Shown here: one piece after another, positions 6,899 through 7,281 of the stretch
Numbering within the stretch: the first letter of the stretch is position 1
Layout of the letters: every line of letters starts with the position of its first letter
NCBI GenBank assembly: GCA_003233535.1
Contig: QIMA01000568.1
Location: forward strand, 1 to 7,281
DNA: 7,281 nt
DNA from: Rhodanobacteraceae bacterium
GTDB taxonomy: Bacteria; Pseudomonadota; Gammaproteobacteria; Xanthomonadales; SZUA-5
Reading direction: 5' to 3'
The notes under the pieces: model-generated
Seen by the model: the letters and a program-made list of their open reading frames with translations, nothing else
The model's database searches: none
Told to the model about the DNA's origin: nothing
Program-made: the position numbers and the translations under genes

Positions 6899-7058
6899 AC
6901 CGGTTATCGATTTCGTCCCTGCCGACTGCGCGAAAATCTATGCTGCATCGCAAGAACATTACCGATGGAATCCCAAAAGTCAGTAGAGCTGTCAACCGTA
7001 TTAGCGGAGCGAAGCTCCAGTAGCGCCGAACAGAGTACGCAAAAACCAGTCTAAACAT
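6897..7058 (-). other. Possible 53-codon leader ORF just upstream of ilvI
   Basis: From ATG at 7058 an open frame of 53 codons runs to a TAA inside the ilvI ribosome binding site. About 14 residues are Leu, Ile or Val, several close together (PLIRLTALL, then FGIPSVMFL), which is what a branched-chain attenuation leader might show. Against it: no Shine-Dalgarno sequence precedes the ATG, rare codons (AGA, ATA, CTA) make it unlike the neighbouring genes, and no terminator hairpin with T-run lies between it and ilvI. GGAGC-GAA-GCTCC (7006-7018) forms a small hairpin inside it. This may be just an open stretch of spacer. Confidence 0.22.
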
Positions 7059-7281
7059 TTGATTTTTATTGAGTAATTTTTATTCGCAGCGAATCATGAA
7101 AATTTCTGCGAGATGACCCGTCGCGCATGGCAAACTGGTGCGGCACAATAATAATTGTTCAAAAATCCGATACTGAGGGTACTCACTCAGCCGCTTGGGA
7201 ACTTGAGAAAAAGCTGCGACGCTTGCGATACAGCGACTTGGCCCTGACTGATGGCACATAGGCGGGATCGATCAAGGCATC
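7030..7281. other. AT-rich ilvI upstream region with small palindromes; no certain gene
   Basis: The stretch 7030-7165 is much richer in A and T than the rest and probably holds the ilvI promoter, though I could not place a good -35/-10 pair. Inverted repeats: ATTCG-CAG-CGAAT (7082-7094), ACAAT-AATA-ATTGT (7145-7158) and CTGAG...CTCAG (7173-7190). On the - strand a frame open from the window edge ends at 7183-7185 after 32 codons, and the last hairpin overlaps that stop with TATCGGATTTTT beyond it; it could be the tail of a neighbouring gene. On the + strand a 44-codon ORF (7127-7261) also exists, ending AAWELEKKLRRLRYSDLALTDGT without its first residues quoted here. Several frames are open together, so none is called. 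Confidence 0.35.

Noticed and set aside
6967..6995. ilvI promoter with a perfect TTGACA at 6995-6990 (- strand)
   Set aside because: At 16-18 base spacing the -10 positions read GGATTC, GATTCC or ATTCCA, which match the consensus poorly.

Overview
The window holds three well-supported protein genes. The first half, on the + strand, is one very large secreted multi-domain c-type cytochrome. The second half, on the - strand, is the two-subunit acetohydroxyacid synthase (ilvI then ilvH) of branched-chain amino acid synthesis. The two units converge on a spacer of about 212 bases. The base composition is GC-rich (judged by eye, not counted), with an AT-rich island near 7030-7165 upstream of ilvI.

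Organism: a Gram-negative proteobacterium. The cytochrome ends in a short acidic-aromatic tail (DPLFEDGFE). From memory, that tail resembles one at the end of many secreted proteins of Lysobacterales/Xanthomonadales. G-rich 7-base intergenic repeats also fit that order. In contrast, both acetohydroxyacid synthase subunits read most like alphaproteobacterial versions. I favour a Lysobacterales-like gammaproteobacterium carrying an alpha-type ilvIH pair, but this is inference and could be wrong.

Layout: 1-173 is a leader with a strong hairpin directly before a ribosome binding site. 174-4235 is the cytochrome: signal peptide, LVIVD-like propeller region, Ig-like domain, PKD domain, second beta-propeller, then a di-haem MauG/cytochrome c peroxidase-type domain with a carbohydrate-binding-like module inserted near its end. 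4236-4447 is the convergent spacer. 4448-4996 (-) is ilvH. 4997-5118 is a spacer built largely of two opposed arrays of 7-base repeats that fold into a long hairpin. 5119-6888 (-) is ilvI. 6889-7281 is the ilvI upstream region, with small palindromes, a possible 53-codon leader ORF and no certain gene.

IlvI and IlvH should form one enzyme, with IlvH giving activation and valine feedback. The cytochrome has no obvious functional link to them. No tRNA, rRNA, CRISPR array, transposase or recognisable defence system was seen. The most unusual things are the domain nesting and C-terminal tail of the cytochrome, and the repeat hairpin that splits the ilvI-ilvH unit.
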